A stretch of 64,000 bases of DNA. It comes from Paenibacillus sp. FSL H8-0332. Lineage in GTDB: Bacteria; Bacillota; Bacilli; Paenibacillales; Paenibacillaceae. Of this stretch, positions 17,556-26,713 are shown piece after piece. Position numbers and translations under genes: made by a program. The stretch's first letter is position 1, and the number at the start of each line of letters is the position of its first letter. A model generated the notes under the pieces. It was not told where the DNA came from, made no database searches, and saw only the letters and a list, made by a program, of their open reading frames with translations. The DNA is taken from contig NZ_CP150145.1 in NCBI RefSeq assembly GCF_037963835.1, positions 6,572,001 to 6,636,000 of the forward strand, written 5' to 3'.

Positions 17556-17768
17556 TTAAGTAAACATGATCAGGAACGCGATAACTGTAGCGGCCAAAGG
17601 AATAACTTCCACGATACCTACACCGATAAACATTGTTGTCTGCAGTGCGTTACGTGCTTCCGGCTGACGGGCGATAGATTCCACCGTCTTGCTGACGATC
17701 ATACCGTTACCCAGACCTGCGCCGAGTGCGCCCAAACCAACCGCGATTGCTGCTGCTAAAAATTCCAT
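17556..17768 (-). CDS. atpE: F1Fo ATP synthase c subunit
   Basis: Proteolipid of the c-ring, 70 residues forming a two-helix hairpin. Helix 1 holds the glycine-rich GLGALGAGLGNG; the loop is RQPEAR; helix 2 holds the ion-binding carboxylate in VGIVEVIPLAA. The residue after the Glu is Val and the region lacks the Glu-Ser/Thr pair of sodium-binding rings, so proton coupling is expected. A perfect AAAGGAGG lies before the ATG, fitting the high copy number of this subunit. Confidence 0.96.
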   Translation of the reverse strand: MEFLAAAIAVGLGALGAGLGNGMIVSKTVESIARQPEARNALQTTMFIGVGIVEVIPLAATVIAFLIMFT

Positions 17769-17872
17769 TTGTAAATATCCTCCTTTAATTTCGGTTCTTT
17801 TTGTAATGACTTAATAATATAAAATCTCCCGCGAAGTATTCCGGCACCTGCCGCTATCCTCACGGCAGCTTA

Positions 17873-18640
17873 TTAATGCGCTTCTTCCTCGTGGATCGTC
17901 ATCTGTGCGATGTAAACCATCGTCAGAATCGTAAAGATAAAGGCCTGAAGTGCCCCGACAAAGATACTGAAGCCTTGCCAGATGGCCAAGAACGGAATAC
18001 TGAACAGTCCCAGCTTCAGAATTACGGTAATCAAAACCTCGCCGGCAAAAATGTTAGCGAATAGACGAATGGCTAGCGCCACCGGCTTCGCCAGGTTCTC
18101 AATGATGTTCAGCGGCAGGAAAATTGGAAACGGCTCAATATAATGCTTGAAATAATGCTTGCCGTTCAATTTGATGCCTAAGTAGTTCATGAGTACAAAC
18201 ACAACAATCGCAAGTCCTGCGGTTACGTTGATGTCTGCAGTCGGCGATTTGTACCACAGAATCTCAGCATGCGCGCCATCGGCCAGGTTCTTGGTTGCTT
18301 CGATAACATGTCCGAAGACTGTAACTGGACCATCGGCTTCTGTAATGACGGAAAACGGCAGACCAAGGAGATTGGAGACGAAGATAAACAGTATCAGCGT
18401 CAACCCCAGTGATATGTAAGGTTTTCCCTTCTTCAGATCCATGGCGCTGCTGATTAGTCCCTGTACAAATTCGACCACCCATTCCATGAAATTCTGGAGC
18501 TTGGACGGATTCTCAACCGACAGGTTGCGGACGGACAGCATGACCAGTACGAACACTATCACCGAGCTGATTACCAGCATCAGCACAGCAGACAGGTCAA
18601 TCGGTATTCCGCCAACATAGATTAAAGGCATTTCGTGCAT
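17873..18640 (-). CDS. atpB: F1Fo ATP synthase a subunit
   Basis: Membrane subunit a, forming the proton half-channels beside the c-ring. Length is 255 residues with five or six membrane segments. The essential arginine is in AIRLFANIFAGEVL near residue 191. AAGGGGG lies before the ATG. The gap of about 100 bases to atpE holds no further gene. Confidence 0.95.
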   Translation of the reverse strand: MHEMPLIYVGGIPIDLSAVLMLVISSVIVFVLVMLSVRNLSVENPSKLQNFMEWVVEFVQGLISSAMDLKKGKPYISLGLTLILFIFVSNLLGLPFSVITEADGPVTVFGHVIEATKNLADGAHAEILWYKSPTADINVTAGLAIVVFVLMNYLGIKLNGKHYFKHYIEPFPIFLPLNIIENLAKPVALAIRLFANIFAGEVLITVILKLGLFSIPFLAIWQGFSIFVGALQAFIFTILTMVYIAQMTIHEEEAH

Positions 18641-18669
18641 AGTATCATCCCCCTTTCTCTTTAATATGG

Positions 18670-19047
18670 CTACAGCTTATTCTTGATTCCTAGATATATC
18701 CCCACGGGAATAGCCAGAAGCTGGGGGATGAACAGGCCGATAATCGTTGCCTCCAGCGAGAAATGCTCATATTTGACTGAGAACATGGTCACCAGAATTG
18801 CAAAGCTGATTCTTGTAGCAAAACCAAGGCTGAAGGAGCTTTTCCCTTGCTTCGCCACTGCCGCTGTCACTCTTCTGACCTTGAGGGCAAGATAACGGAA
18901 GTTAACCAGTCCTGCCAGCAAGCCGAGTGCCATACCCAGAGTAACTGCACGGGTCTCATGATGGAGAGCCCACCCCATTACCAATCCCGCCATAATGATT
19001 ACTGTCACCCTGGTGACGATATTGATTACGGGAGTCATATTATCCAT
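18670..19047 (-). CDS. atpI: ATP synthase subunit I
   Basis: A 125-residue membrane protein with four hydrophobic segments, fitting the AtpI family that helps assemble the c-ring or move cations. LGLLAGLVNFRYLALKVRRVT in the middle is typical. The ATG follows GGGGGAG and overlaps the end of the upstream small gene by 8 bases, so both are translated as a pair ahead of atpB. Confidence 0.85.
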   Translation of the reverse strand: MDNMTPVINIVTRVTVIIMAGLVMGWALHHETRAVTLGMALGLLAGLVNFRYLALKVRRVTAAVAKQGKSSFSLGFATRISFAILVTMFSVKYEHFSLEATIIGLFIPQLLAIPVGIYLGIKNKL

Positions 19048-19273
19048 TTTGCTCCCCCAAAAAATTTTTGATTAGCAGAGCAACATTCACAACTCCGAGA
19101 ATCAACCCGGTAATTGTTCCGATAGCCAGCCAAAAGGCAGGTCCGTCCATCAGATTACGCAGCCACTTTGCCACAAAAAAGCCTATTACAATGTAAGCGG
19201 CGAGCAAGCTGCCCGCACCCCCGAGTACTAGAGCTGTGCGCCCCAGTCCAGGCTCATTCTTTGGTTCCTTCAT
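19040..19273 (-). CDS. atpZ: AtpZ/AtpI family membrane protein
   Basis: A 77-residue protein with two membrane segments (about residues 14-34 and 45-67), matching the AtpZ/Fo assembly family that often opens atp operons in Firmicutes. The residues LLAAYIVIGFFVAKWL, then GPAFWLAIGTITGLILG follow the family pattern. The SD is weak (GGGATTG). It is the first gene after the putative sigma-A promoter at 19292-19321. Confidence 0.8.
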   Translation of the reverse strand: MKEPKNEPGLGRTALVLGGAGSLLAAYIVIGFFVAKWLRNLMDGPAFWLAIGTITGLILGVVNVALLIKNFLGEQNG

Positions 19274-19291
19274 AGGCTACAATCCCAACTA

Positions 19292-19321
19292 ATTTTACTG
19301 AATATCCAGACTCTTTGTCAA
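19292..19321 (-). promoter_or_regulatory. Putative sigma-A promoter of the atp operon
   Basis: The minus strand has TTGACA (19321-19316), an 18-base spacer, then TAAAAT (19297-19292), 19 bases before the atpZ ATG. The short leader accounts for the weak SD context. A small palindrome, ACAGTT-T-AACTGT, lies farther upstream at 19399-19411. Confidence 0.6.
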
Positions 19322-19437
19322 TTCACAGAAAATTGCCCAAAATCGCATGAAAATATGAAAATAATCACAGCAAAACACACCAAAACCATATAAACCGTAC
19401 AGTTTAACTGTATGCTGCTTTTATTAACCTTAGTATA

Positions 19438-20613
19438 TTAGTTGTCTTGCCCTATTTTATTATTTGTGAACATTGTGTGAAATTCTTCCGGACGTTCATC
19501 AACAGCTCCGAAATGGTGCAAAATCGCATTGACAATCCTCTCGGAGGCTTTGCCGTCTCCATACGGGTTGGCGGCCCGGCTCATCGACTGATAGAGGTTC
19601 TGATCGGTCAAAAGAGCATGTGTCCGTTGATACACCTTCTCCTCGTCCGTTCCCACAAGCTCCAGTGTTCCGGCCTCGATCCCTTCCGGGCGCTCGGTTG
19701 TATCACGCAGCACAAGCACAGGAACTCCAAAGGAGGGAGCTTCCTCCTGCAGGCCGCCGGAATCAGTCAATATCAGGTGGGTATGCGGATAAAAGTTATG
19801 CAGGTCAACGACATCCAGCGGATCAATCAGCTTGATTCTAGGGTGTCCGCCGAGGATCTCATGCGCCGGTTCCTTTACTGCGGGACTCGGGTGTACGGGA
19901 TACACAATGGCTACATCTTCAAATTCATCAGCGATTCTTTTGACTGCACGGAAAATATGACGGTGCGGTTCGCCTTGGGATTCTCTGCGGTGCGCCGTCA
20001 TCAAAATAAGTCTTTTTCCTGAAGCAAAATCAAGGACCGGATGCCGGTAGTCCGGCTGTACGGTATATTGAAACACATCGGTTACGGTATTGCCTGTGAT
20101 ATAAATACTTGATTCTTTTTTGTTCTCGTGTCTCAGGTTGCCCGCTGACCAATGGGTCGGAGCAAAATGCAGATCAGCAAGCACACCTGTCAGCTGACGG
20201 TTCATTTCTTCGGGATAAGGCGAAAGCTTGTTCCATGTCCGAAGACCTGCTTCCACATGCCCAACCTGAATCTGCTGCAGGAAAGACGCATAGCTGGCCA
20301 GGAAAGTGGTCAGGGTATCGCCGTGCACAAGCACCAGGTCCGGCTTCACTTCGCGGAGCACCGGCTCCAGGCCTTCGAGCACCCGGATCGTGATCTCGTT
20401 AAGCGTCTGGCGGTCCTTCATTACATCCAGATCATAATCGGGGGTAATCTTGAACACCTCAAGCACCTGATCCAGCAGCTCCCGGTGCTGCGCCGTTACA
20501 CAGACAATCGATTCAATCTGCTCAGGATGTCTGTTCAGCTCCAGAACCAGCGGCGCCATCTTGATTGCCTCGGGGCGCACTCCGAAAATCGTCATTACTT
20601 TAATTTTGGACAT
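19438..20613 (-). CDS. wecB: UDP-N-acetylglucosamine 2-epimerase (non-hydrolysing)
   Basis: Interconverts UDP-GlcNAc and UDP-ManNAc, supplying ManNAc for teichoic-acid linkage units or secondary wall polymers. Length is 391 residues. The N-terminus reads KVMTIFGVRPEAIKMAPLV. Active-site blocks include VHGDTLT, GHVEAGLRT and the C-terminal DSGGLQEEAP with the nucleotide-binding region following. The B. subtilis counterpart is MnaA. It has a perfect AGGGAAGGG SD and lies between upp and the atp operon, a common Bacillales order. Confidence 0.94.
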   Translation of the reverse strand: MSKIKVMTIFGVRPEAIKMAPLVLELNRHPEQIESIVCVTAQHRELLDQVLEVFKITPDYDLDVMKDRQTLNEITIRVLEGLEPVLREVKPDLVLVHGDTLTTFLASYASFLQQIQVGHVEAGLRTWNKLSPYPEEMNRQLTGVLADLHFAPTHWSAGNLRHENKKESSIYITGNTVTDVFQYTVQPDYRHPVLDFASGKRLILMTAHRRESQGEPHRHIFRAVKRIADEFEDVAIVYPVHPSPAVKEPAHEILGGHPRIKLIDPLDVVDLHNFYPHTHLILTDSGGLQEEAPSFGVPVLVLRDTTERPEGIEAGTLELVGTDEEKVYQRTHALLTDQNLYQSMSRAANPYGDGKASERIVNAILHHFGAVDERPEEFHTMFTNNKIGQDN

Positions 20614-20674
20614 AAGCCCTTCCCTCTCTTCTGAAAACTGCTGTCTGTTGTATTCGTTCTATGATCTGCGGCTC

Positions 20675-21304
20675 TTACTTGGTTCCGTACAATCTGTCCC
20701 CGGCATCTCCGAGGCCCGGAACGATATACCCGTGCTCATTCAAATGATCGTCAAGCGCTGCAACATAGATATCTACATCCGGATGTGCAGCTTGTACAGC
20801 AGCAACGCCTTCCGGAGCAGCAATCAGGTTCATCATCTTGATCTGAGTGCAGCCGCGGTTCTTAAGCGAGGTAATCGCTGCAATGGCAGAGCCGCCTGTA
20901 GCCAGCATAGGATCGATTACGATCAGCTCGCGTTCCTGCACATCCGTAGGAAGCTTAATGTAGTACTCCACCGGCTGCAGGGTGTCCGGATCACGGAACA
21001 GGCCTACATGGCCTACCTTGGCTGCAGGAAGCAGCTTGAGCACGCCTTCGAGCATCCCCAGACCGGCGCGCAGAATCGGAATCAGTCCCAGCATTCTTCC
21101 CGAAATCACCTTGCTCTGCGTTTCTGCCACTGGCGTCTGCACCGTAATGGTCTCCAGCGGAATGTCACGCGTAATCTCATAAGCCATAAGTGTTGCTACT
21201 TCATCGACATGCTCCCTGAAGTCTTTTGTGTTGGTCCGCACATCGCGAATGAATGTCAATTTGTGCTGAATCAATGGATGATCGCAAATCACCAATTTTC
21301 CCAT
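20675..21304 (-). CDS. upp: Uracil phosphoribosyltransferase
   Basis: Pyrimidine salvage enzyme making UMP from uracil and PRPP. I start at the ATG at 21304, 5-6 bases behind GGAGGG, which gives the standard N-terminus GKLVICDHPLIQHKLTFIRD and 209 residues; the longer frame to 21343 lacks an SD. The PRPP-binding motif VIDPMLATGGSA and the uracil-binding C-terminal GDAGDRLYGTK are intact. Confidence 0.96.
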   Translation of the reverse strand: MGKLVICDHPLIQHKLTFIRDVRTNTKDFREHVDEVATLMAYEITRDIPLETITVQTPVAETQSKVISGRMLGLIPILRAGLGMLEGVLKLLPAAKVGHVGLFRDPDTLQPVEYYIKLPTDVQERELIVIDPMLATGGSAIAAITSLKNRGCTQIKMMNLIAAPEGVAAVQAAHPDVDIYVAALDDHLNEHGYIVPGLGDAGDRLYGTK

Positions 21305-21718
21305 GTTGTCCCTCCGGTAATTGTAAGTCTTATTTATAGCCAAAGTAAGCGTTCTGCTTCTCGGGTGGCTAAATCCTATCTATTATATCATCACCCGGAC
21401 TGCTTTTCACCTACAGATAGACAAATCTGCCAGCCCTACTGCTTCCTTAAGATTCACGTCTCATGGAAGCTTAAGGGAATACAGCCACCTCTCTGGATAT
21501 AAAACAAAACTTAGTTTGTACGATTAAGCGCTTTTAATACTATTCACAGTTCTTTCACTAGTTTTTATGAAAGTTCCATGAACTTTCATTACGTTTTCAA
21601 CATAATTCATGGCGTTTTCTCAGCAGCTATTTGTGAACATTATGTAACAGCAAACAAAAAGCCCTTGCGTAAATCCGGCGGAACCGGACACGCAAAGGCG
21701 ATGTTAGAGGGATGGGGA
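21305..21718. other. Intergenic region between upp and glyA
   Basis: This 414-bp gap contains the glyA terminator (21653-21699), a perfect inverted repeat ATGAAAGT/ACTTTCAT at 21567-21589, and an AAGCGCTT core at about 21524-21531. That core resembles the centre of a CcpA cre site but lacks full consensus flanks. The upp promoter must lie here; I could not choose one with confidence. No plausible gene is seen. Confidence 0.5.
21653..21699 (-). terminator. Terminator after glyA
   Basis: The outer stem CCTTGCGT/ACGCAAGG encloses an inner TCCGG/CCGGA hairpin. It is followed on the minus strand by CTTTTTGTTT, about 20 bases after the glyA stop. Confidence 0.8.
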
Positions 21719-22966
21719 TTAGTACTGCAATCCAGGGTAAATCGGATATTGTTCAGTCAGCTTCGCTACCTCGCTTGCCGCCTGGGTCAAATTAGCTTCA
21801 TCCTGCGGGTTTTTCAGGACCTGTGCAATAATCTGACCGATCGTTACCATAGCCTGCTCATCCATTCCGCGCGACGTAACAGCCGGTGTCCCGATGCGGA
21901 TACCGCTAGTGACGAACGGGCTGGTCGGGTCAAACGGAATCGCGTTCTTGTTGACTGTAATTCCGATGGAGTCGAGCACCTTCTCAGCATCCTTGCCGGT
22001 AATGTTCAGGTTGCGGGTATCGAGCAGGATCAGATGGTTATCGGTTCCGCCGGATACAATATTAATGCCTTCGCCGACCAGAGTCTCCGCCAGTACCTTG
22101 GCATTCTTAACTACGTTCTCGGCGTAAGTCTTGAATGAAGGCTGCAGCGCCTCACCGAACGACACGGCCTTGGACGCAATCACATGCATCAGCGGTCCGC
22201 CCTGGGAACCAGGGAAGACCGCTTTATCGATAGCGGCAGCCCATGGCTGTCTGCACAGAATCATCCCGCCGCGCGGACCGCGCAGGGTTTTGTGCGTAGT
22301 TGTAGTGACGAAGTGGGCATGAGGAACCGGATTCGGGTGAAGACCGGCAGCTACCAGACCGGCAATATGGGCCATATCGACCATGAACAGGGCACCTACA
22401 TCATTCGCGATCGAACCGAGTGCAGCAAAATCAATCGTACGCGGATACGCGCTCGCACCGGCAACGATCATTTTGGGACGGTGCTTGAAGGCGGCCTTGC
22501 GCACTTCATCATAATCGATCAGGAAGGAATCCTCCTGTACGCCATAAGCCACAAAGTTATACAAAATTCCCGATGCATTCACCGGGCTGCCGTGGGTCAA
22601 ATGGCCGCCATGCGCCAGATTCATGCCGAGAACGGTATCGCCGGGCTTGAGCGCAGCCAGGTATACAGCCATATTAGCCTGTGCGCCGGAATGCGGCTGC
22701 ACGTTGGCATGCTCAGCACCGAACAGCTCCTTGGCACGGTCGCGGGCCAGGTTCTCTACGATATCTACATCTTCACAGCCGCCATAGTAACGCTTGCCGG
22801 GATAACCTTCGGCATATTTGTTCGTAAGCACGGAGCCCATAGCCTCCATGACAGCTTCACTTACAATATTCTCTGAAGCAATAAGTTCAATGTTAGCACG
22901 CTGACGGCTCAGTTCGAGACCCATCGCTTCCAGTACTGCCGGGTCACTCTTACGCAATTGTTCCAT
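21719..22966 (-). CDS. glyA: Serine hydroxymethyltransferase
   Basis: PLP enzyme moving the serine beta-carbon to tetrahydrofolate, giving glycine and methylene-THF. Length is 415 residues. The PLP lysine lies in VTTTTHKTLRGPRGG near residue 226, and the N-terminal ELIASENIVS and SGAQANMAVY blocks are conserved. The ATG has GGGAGG upstream. It is flanked by upp and ywlG as in B. subtilis. A dispersed repeat copy lies just upstream (23010-23112). Confidence 0.97.
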   Translation of the reverse strand: MEQLRKSDPAVLEAMGLELSRQRANIELIASENIVSEAVMEAMGSVLTNKYAEGYPGKRYYGGCEDVDIVENLARDRAKELFGAEHANVQPHSGAQANMAVYLAALKPGDTVLGMNLAHGGHLTHGSPVNASGILYNFVAYGVQEDSFLIDYDEVRKAAFKHRPKMIVAGASAYPRTIDFAALGSIANDVGALFMVDMAHIAGLVAAGLHPNPVPHAHFVTTTTHKTLRGPRGGMILCRQPWAAAIDKAVFPGSQGGPLMHVIASKAVSFGEALQPSFKTYAENVVKNAKVLAETLVGEGINIVSGGTDNHLILLDTRNLNITGKDAEKVLDSIGITVNKNAIPFDPTSPFVTSGIRIGTPAVTSRGMDEQAMVTIGQIIAQVLKNPQDEANLTQAASEVAKLTEQYPIYPGLQY

Positions 22967-23009
22967 GTTTCTAATTTCCTCCCTGTAACTCTGATTTATG
23001 TGGTATTAC

Positions 23010-23112
23010 AAGCGGAAACGGCATTGCCGTCCTTTTAAGGATGGTACCGTTTCAGCGAGAAAGATAAGGATAATTATAGCGCGAAGCATATAATTCTTAT
23101 CTTTAGAAAAAC
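23010..23112. repeat. Intergenic hairpin repeat, copy B
   Basis: Second copy of the roughly 100-bp element at 9810-9913. The hairpin arms CCGTCCTT/AAGGATGG (one wobble) and GAAACGG/CCGTTTC are kept although loop bases differ. It sits between ywlG and glyA and would be in any ywlG-glyA transcript. Confidence 0.7.
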
Positions 23113-23133
23113 CGTTAGCTAAACCCTCTTACT

Positions 23134-23787
23134 TCAGTCACAATTCGCAGAACCGCTAGTCTCGGGCGTGCGGTACACGGCACGCTCCCCGCCGATCAGC
23201 GGCGGCCTGCTCCACGCGGCATTTACCCGGGCAGCCCCGATATATCGCAGGCTTGGCCGGTAAGGGACGGCAATCCGGCGCAGATGCATACCAATCAGGG
23301 TCTCCCCGATATCAATACCGGCATGTGCTTCAATGGTCTCTGCCAGCACCGGATCTGTCATGGACTGGTAGGCCGCAGCAGCCATGGAGCCTCCGGCTCC
23401 CGGAATGGGCACGGCTGACACCTCTCTAAGGCCAAGCGATTCCAGCAGAGTGCGTTCCGTCACCAACGAACGGTTCAAATGCTCACAGCACTGGTAGACC
23501 GGGCGAAAACCAAATTCATCCGCAATCTGCGTAATCCCCTCCAGCAGCTGCCGCGCAACCTCCAGCGCACCGCCTGTCCCAATCCGCTTCCCCGCCACTT
23601 CGCTTGTGCTGGCTCCGACGACCAGTATCTTCCCCGGACCAAGCTTGCCCGCTACTGCAAGTTCACGCGTTACCGCAGCAGTGGCAGCGGCCAAAGAAAG
23701 CTCCCCGCCGCCCGTTAGCTGCTGCTCTGCAGCCGGCATACCGGATAAGCGGTCATCCCCTGACTTCTTCTTCAGGACTTCCTCCAT
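23134..23787 (-). CDS. ywlG: UPF0340/TIGR01440 family protein YwlG
   Basis: Member of the DUF436 family of unknown function, 217 residues. The conserved stretch GKILVVGASTSEVAGKRIGTGGALEVA is followed by QCCEHLNRSLV, AVPIPGAGGSMAAAAY and AHAGIDIGETLIGMHLR. The N-terminus is about 25-30 residues longer than typical members, and the start ATG has GAAGGGGG upstream. It sits between ywlE and glyA, the conserved Bacillales arrangement. Confidence 0.88.
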   Translation of the reverse strand: MEEVLKKKSGDDRLSGMPAAEQQLTGGGELSLAAATAAVTRELAVAGKLGPGKILVVGASTSEVAGKRIGTGGALEVARQLLEGITQIADEFGFRPVYQCCEHLNRSLVTERTLLESLGLREVSAVPIPGAGGSMAAAAYQSMTDPVLAETIEAHAGIDIGETLIGMHLRRIAVPYRPSLRYIGAARVNAAWSRPPLIGGERAVYRTPETSGSANCD

Positions 23788-23840
23788 CTTAGCGCCCCCT
23801 TCAACCGTTTCTGATTTCCATGGAGATGCAACTTTTAAAC

Positions 23841-23883
23841 AAAAAAGAGCAGTCCGCAGGTTGAACTGCGGATGTGCTCTTTT
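23841..23883 (-). terminator. Terminator after ywlE
   Basis: Imperfect stem AAAAGAGCAGTCCGCAG with CTGCGGATGTGCTCTTTT. Both flanks are A/T runs, so it may work in either direction. On the minus strand it ends in six T residues. Confidence 0.75.
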
Positions 23884-24009
23884 GCCCAGGCGACCGGCCG
23901 TTTATTCCAGGTGCTCCATCGTGGTTTCATCCACACTTGTCGCCAGTTACACCGGAACCGGATCATATTTATTACATCTTAAGGGATAGTCAGCAAAAAA
24001 TCAACCACT

Positions 24010-24597
24010 TCAAAGCCGTCTCAGTGATTCGAGCTTATCGAGCAGACCGTACAGCGCCGTGCGGATCTCGGCAGCCGTCAGCTCGTAATCTTCACGCGAG
24101 CCGCCGAACGGATCACTGATATCGAAGCTGGGAATACGCTGGCGGATCTCAATCATCCGCTGCATAGCCGCTGCATCCGGCTCGGTGCCCAGGGCCAGAT
24201 TCAGCTCCGCCTCCGCATACAAGCTGTCCAGCTCCCGGATATCGGCATTCACGGATTCCTGCGTCTGGACATACTCTTTAAGGGTATGGGTCTTGGTAAC
24301 CGCGTTAGGAAAATACTGCAGCAAGTGCCGCTTATGTGCTCCTGTCAGGGTAAGGATCAGATCGGCCCAGGCCACTGCCTCCCCGTCCAGCTGTGAGGAT
24401 ACGATGCGGTCCTGAATCCCTTCATCCTGCAGAATGCCGCCAGCATGTCTGGATATGGAAGTACCCGGGACAGCAGAAACTCCGGCAGACCGCACCTCCA
24501 CATGAATGCCCCGCTCCTTCGCAAGCTTCCGCAGAAGCCCTTCGGCCATGGGACTACGGCAGGTATTACCTGTGCAGACAAATAAAATATGCAGCAA
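24010..24597 (-). CDS. ywlE: Low-molecular-weight protein arginine phosphatase YwlE
   Basis: Removes phosphate from phosphoarginine residues placed by McsB, opposing ClpC-directed degradation marking. The P-loop reads CTGNTCRSPMAEG. The Thr in CxGNTCRS is the residue that distinguishes arginine phosphatases from tyrosine phosphatases, and the C-terminal DPFGG supplies the general acid Asp. I start at a TTG (24597), 8 bases from GGAGG, putting the P-loop at residues 8-14; a GTG at 24606 overlaps the SD. Length is 195 residues, longer than the B. subtilis enzyme owing to a central insertion. Confidence 0.9.
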   Translation of the reverse strand: MLHILFVCTGNTCRSPMAEGLLRKLAKERGIHVEVRSAGVSAVPGTSISRHAGGILQDEGIQDRIVSSQLDGEAVAWADLILTLTGAHKRHLLQYFPNAVTKTHTLKEYVQTQESVNADIRELDSLYAEAELNLALGTEPDAAAMQRMIEIRQRIPSFDISDPFGGSREDYELTAAEIRTALYGLLDKLESLRRL

Positions 24598-24671
24598 CCT
24601 TTCCACCTCCGGTAAACATTATAATTTCGGCTCAGTACAGCTTAAAAATTATGGGTATTGCCGTTATTGTA

Positions 24672-25244
24672 TCAAAAGATGAACATCAAGCCAAACGCTA
24701 GGAGAATCGCTCCGCCCAGCGCTTCCCCGTATTCTCCGAGTCCGCGGCTTACCCTCCGGCCCAGCAGCAGCCCCGTAATCGACATGACACCGCCGCAGGC
24801 CCCGAAGGCCAGCACGGTTAGAATAATACTATTCACAAACATCCCGAGTGAAACCCCCACCGAGAAAGAATCCACACTTACACTGAGTGAGATCAGCAGC
24901 ATCCCCCAGATCGTCCGGTGATCCATCTGCCGGCTGCTGCCGTTATCCTGACGGAAGGAATTAAACACCATATGTCCGCCCAGCATAACCAGCAGGGCTC
25001 CGGCGGCATACGTGGTAACCTGTCCCAGCAAATGGCCGACATAGCTGCCTGTGAACAAGCCCAGCAGCGGCATCAGCACATGAAAAAAAGCTATCAGCAG
25101 GCTAAGCTGCAGCACATGCAGCAGACGGATGCCCCTCATCCCGATGCCCACGCCCAGCGAGAACGCATCCATCCCCAGCGCAACTGCCATAATAGCTATT
25201 GTTACTAACTGGCCCCAGCCCTCATGTATTCCGCCCAAGCCCAT
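24672..25244 (-). CDS. mntP: MntP/YwlD-type manganese efflux pump
   Basis: Six-helix inner membrane exporter of Mn(II). I start at the ATG at 25244, 6-7 bases from GGAGGG, giving 190 residues; the longer frame to 25346 has no support. The two repeat halves each carry an acidic membrane motif, AVALGMDAFSLGVGIG and SLSVSVDSFSVGVSLG, typical of the family. No yybP-ykoY-type manganese riboswitch was recognised upstream. Confidence 0.9.
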   Translation of the reverse strand: MGLGGIHEGWGQLVTIAIMAVALGMDAFSLGVGIGMRGIRLLHVLQLSLLIAFFHVLMPLLGLFTGSYVGHLLGQVTTYAAGALLVMLGGHMVFNSFRQDNGSSRQMDHRTIWGMLLISLSVSVDSFSVGVSLGMFVNSIILTVLAFGACGGVMSITGLLLGRRVSRGLGEYGEALGGAILLAFGLMFIF

Positions 25245-25368
25245 GAATAACCCTCCACCCTGAGTCCGTAAGTTCTTGTACAACAACGATATGCGGACAA
25301 GATGGTATTCATGACTGTGAGGTGGATGGGAGGTGGGAACGGACACGGTTCATGCTAACAGCAGCCTG

Positions 25369-26562
25369 CTAACCGGCGTCGATCACCGATTCTCCGGCGT
25401 CGATCACCGATTCTCCGGCGGCTTTCATCAGCCGGTTCATGATGGCTGCGCCGAGGCCCGTGACCGGGCAGGCCTCGGCCAGAATGTACGTGGCCCCCGC
25501 TTCATCAAACCGCCGCAAGGCGGCATACAGGAAGCGGGCCGCCTCCTCCGGCGAGGACAGCGAGCCGAGAGACACTACGCAGGCGGCCGGGTCGGCGGGA
25601 TACAGGGCCCTATGCTCCTCGAAGAGAAGCAGGCCCGTGGTCTCGCCCGCCCGCTGCGCCGCCTGCAGCAGCCCTGCGGCGGTCTCCGCCACGCGCTGCG
25701 CGGAGGAGCCGCGTACTATGCCAAGCGCGCCGCGCGGGGCATAGTGCGTGTACTTCATGCCCGGCGCGCGCGGCGCCGGGCTGCTGCCTGCGGCCGGCTT
25801 CGCTGCGGCCGCTTCAGTGCCGGTCACCGCCGCGAGCTGCTCGGCGGTGATGCCCCCGGGACGGAGCACGGCTACCGTCCCGTCCGGCTGCACCTGCACC
25901 ACGGTCGACTCCAGGCCGACCCCGGCCGCACCGCCGTCCAGAACCCCGCCGATATATCCGGCGAGGTCTTCCAGCACGTGGGCGGCCAGCGTCGGACTCG
26001 GCCGCCCGGAGCGGTTGGCACTGGGCGCAGCAACCGGACAATCTGCCGCGCGCAGCAGCGCCAGCGCGACCGGATGATCCGGCATGCGCACGCCAACCGT
26101 ATCCAGGCCCGCCGTCACCAGCGGCGAGAGGACGCCGGGACGGACCGGCAGCACCAGCGTCAGCGGGCCGGGCCAGAAGGCGCCGATCAGCGCCGAGGCC
26201 ACCGGATGCACCTCCGTCACCAGGCGATCGAGATCCTCCCGCCGGGCAATATGCACGATCAGCGGGTTATCCGAGGGACGGCCTTTGGCTGTGAAGACCG
26301 CTTCTACCGCTGCGGTATTCCGCGCATCTGCGCCCAGTCCGTACACCGTCTCCGTCGGAAAGGCCACCGTCTCCCCGCTCCGCAGCAGCGCTGCCGCTTC
26401 CGAGATCATGCCCAGGTCACTCCCGCTCACCGGCAACCCGGCGGAACTCCCCGATCCTCCATCCGTTCCCTCATTGCCGGAAGCAAGGCTCCAGTACAGA
26501 GTAGACTCTATATGACCGCTGCGGCGCTGGGCCGCGAACGGTGAATGCTTATCTTCTGTCAT
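25369..26562 (-). CDS. sua5: L-threonylcarbamoyladenylate synthase (Sua5 type)
   Basis: Makes threonylcarbamoyl-AMP for the t6A37 modification of ANN-decoding tRNAs. The TsaC-like domain starts near residue 52 (ISEAAALLRSGETVAFPTETVYGLGAD) with KGRPSDNPL and APSANRSGRPSPT. A linker leads to the C-terminal Sua5 domain (APGMKYTHYAPRG), so this is the long form. The first 50 residues are not conserved and the start is uncertain, with no strong SD. The extreme C-terminus carries a 21-bp direct repeat (25373-25414) duplicating ESVIDAG. Confidence 0.92.
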   Translation of the reverse strand: MTEDKHSPFAAQRRSGHIESTLYWSLASGNEGTDGGSGSSAGLPVSGSDLGMISEAAALLRSGETVAFPTETVYGLGADARNTAAVEAVFTAKGRPSDNPLIVHIARREDLDRLVTEVHPVASALIGAFWPGPLTLVLPVRPGVLSPLVTAGLDTVGVRMPDHPVALALLRAADCPVAAPSANRSGRPSPTLAAHVLEDLAGYIGGVLDGGAAGVGLESTVVQVQPDGTVAVLRPGGITAEQLAAVTGTEAAAAKPAAGSSPAPRAPGMKYTHYAPRGALGIVRGSSAQRVAETAAGLLQAAQRAGETTGLLLFEEHRALYPADPAACVVSLGSLSSPEEAARFLYAALRRFDEAGATYILAEACPVTGLGAAIMNRLMKAAGESVIDAGESVIDAG

Positions 26563-26713
26563 CTATCATCACTAGCTTTCTGATTGAATTATTACGCCAA
26601 AAACGGCCCCACCAGGTGGAGCCGCTTCTGCTCAAGTGCTGCAATCATCGTACCATATCCGACGCAAAAACTGTAGAATCCAATATACACTTACGCCATG
26701 CCTCACAGGACAT

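Noticed and set aside
21521..21537. CcpA cre site upstream of upp
   Set aside because: Only the AAGCGCTT centre fits; the conserved TG and CA edges are missing, so it is noted but not called.
25333..26544. 403-codon plus-strand frame opposite sua5
   Set aside because: Arg- and Gly-rich antisense artefact; sua5 on the other strand has clear motifs.
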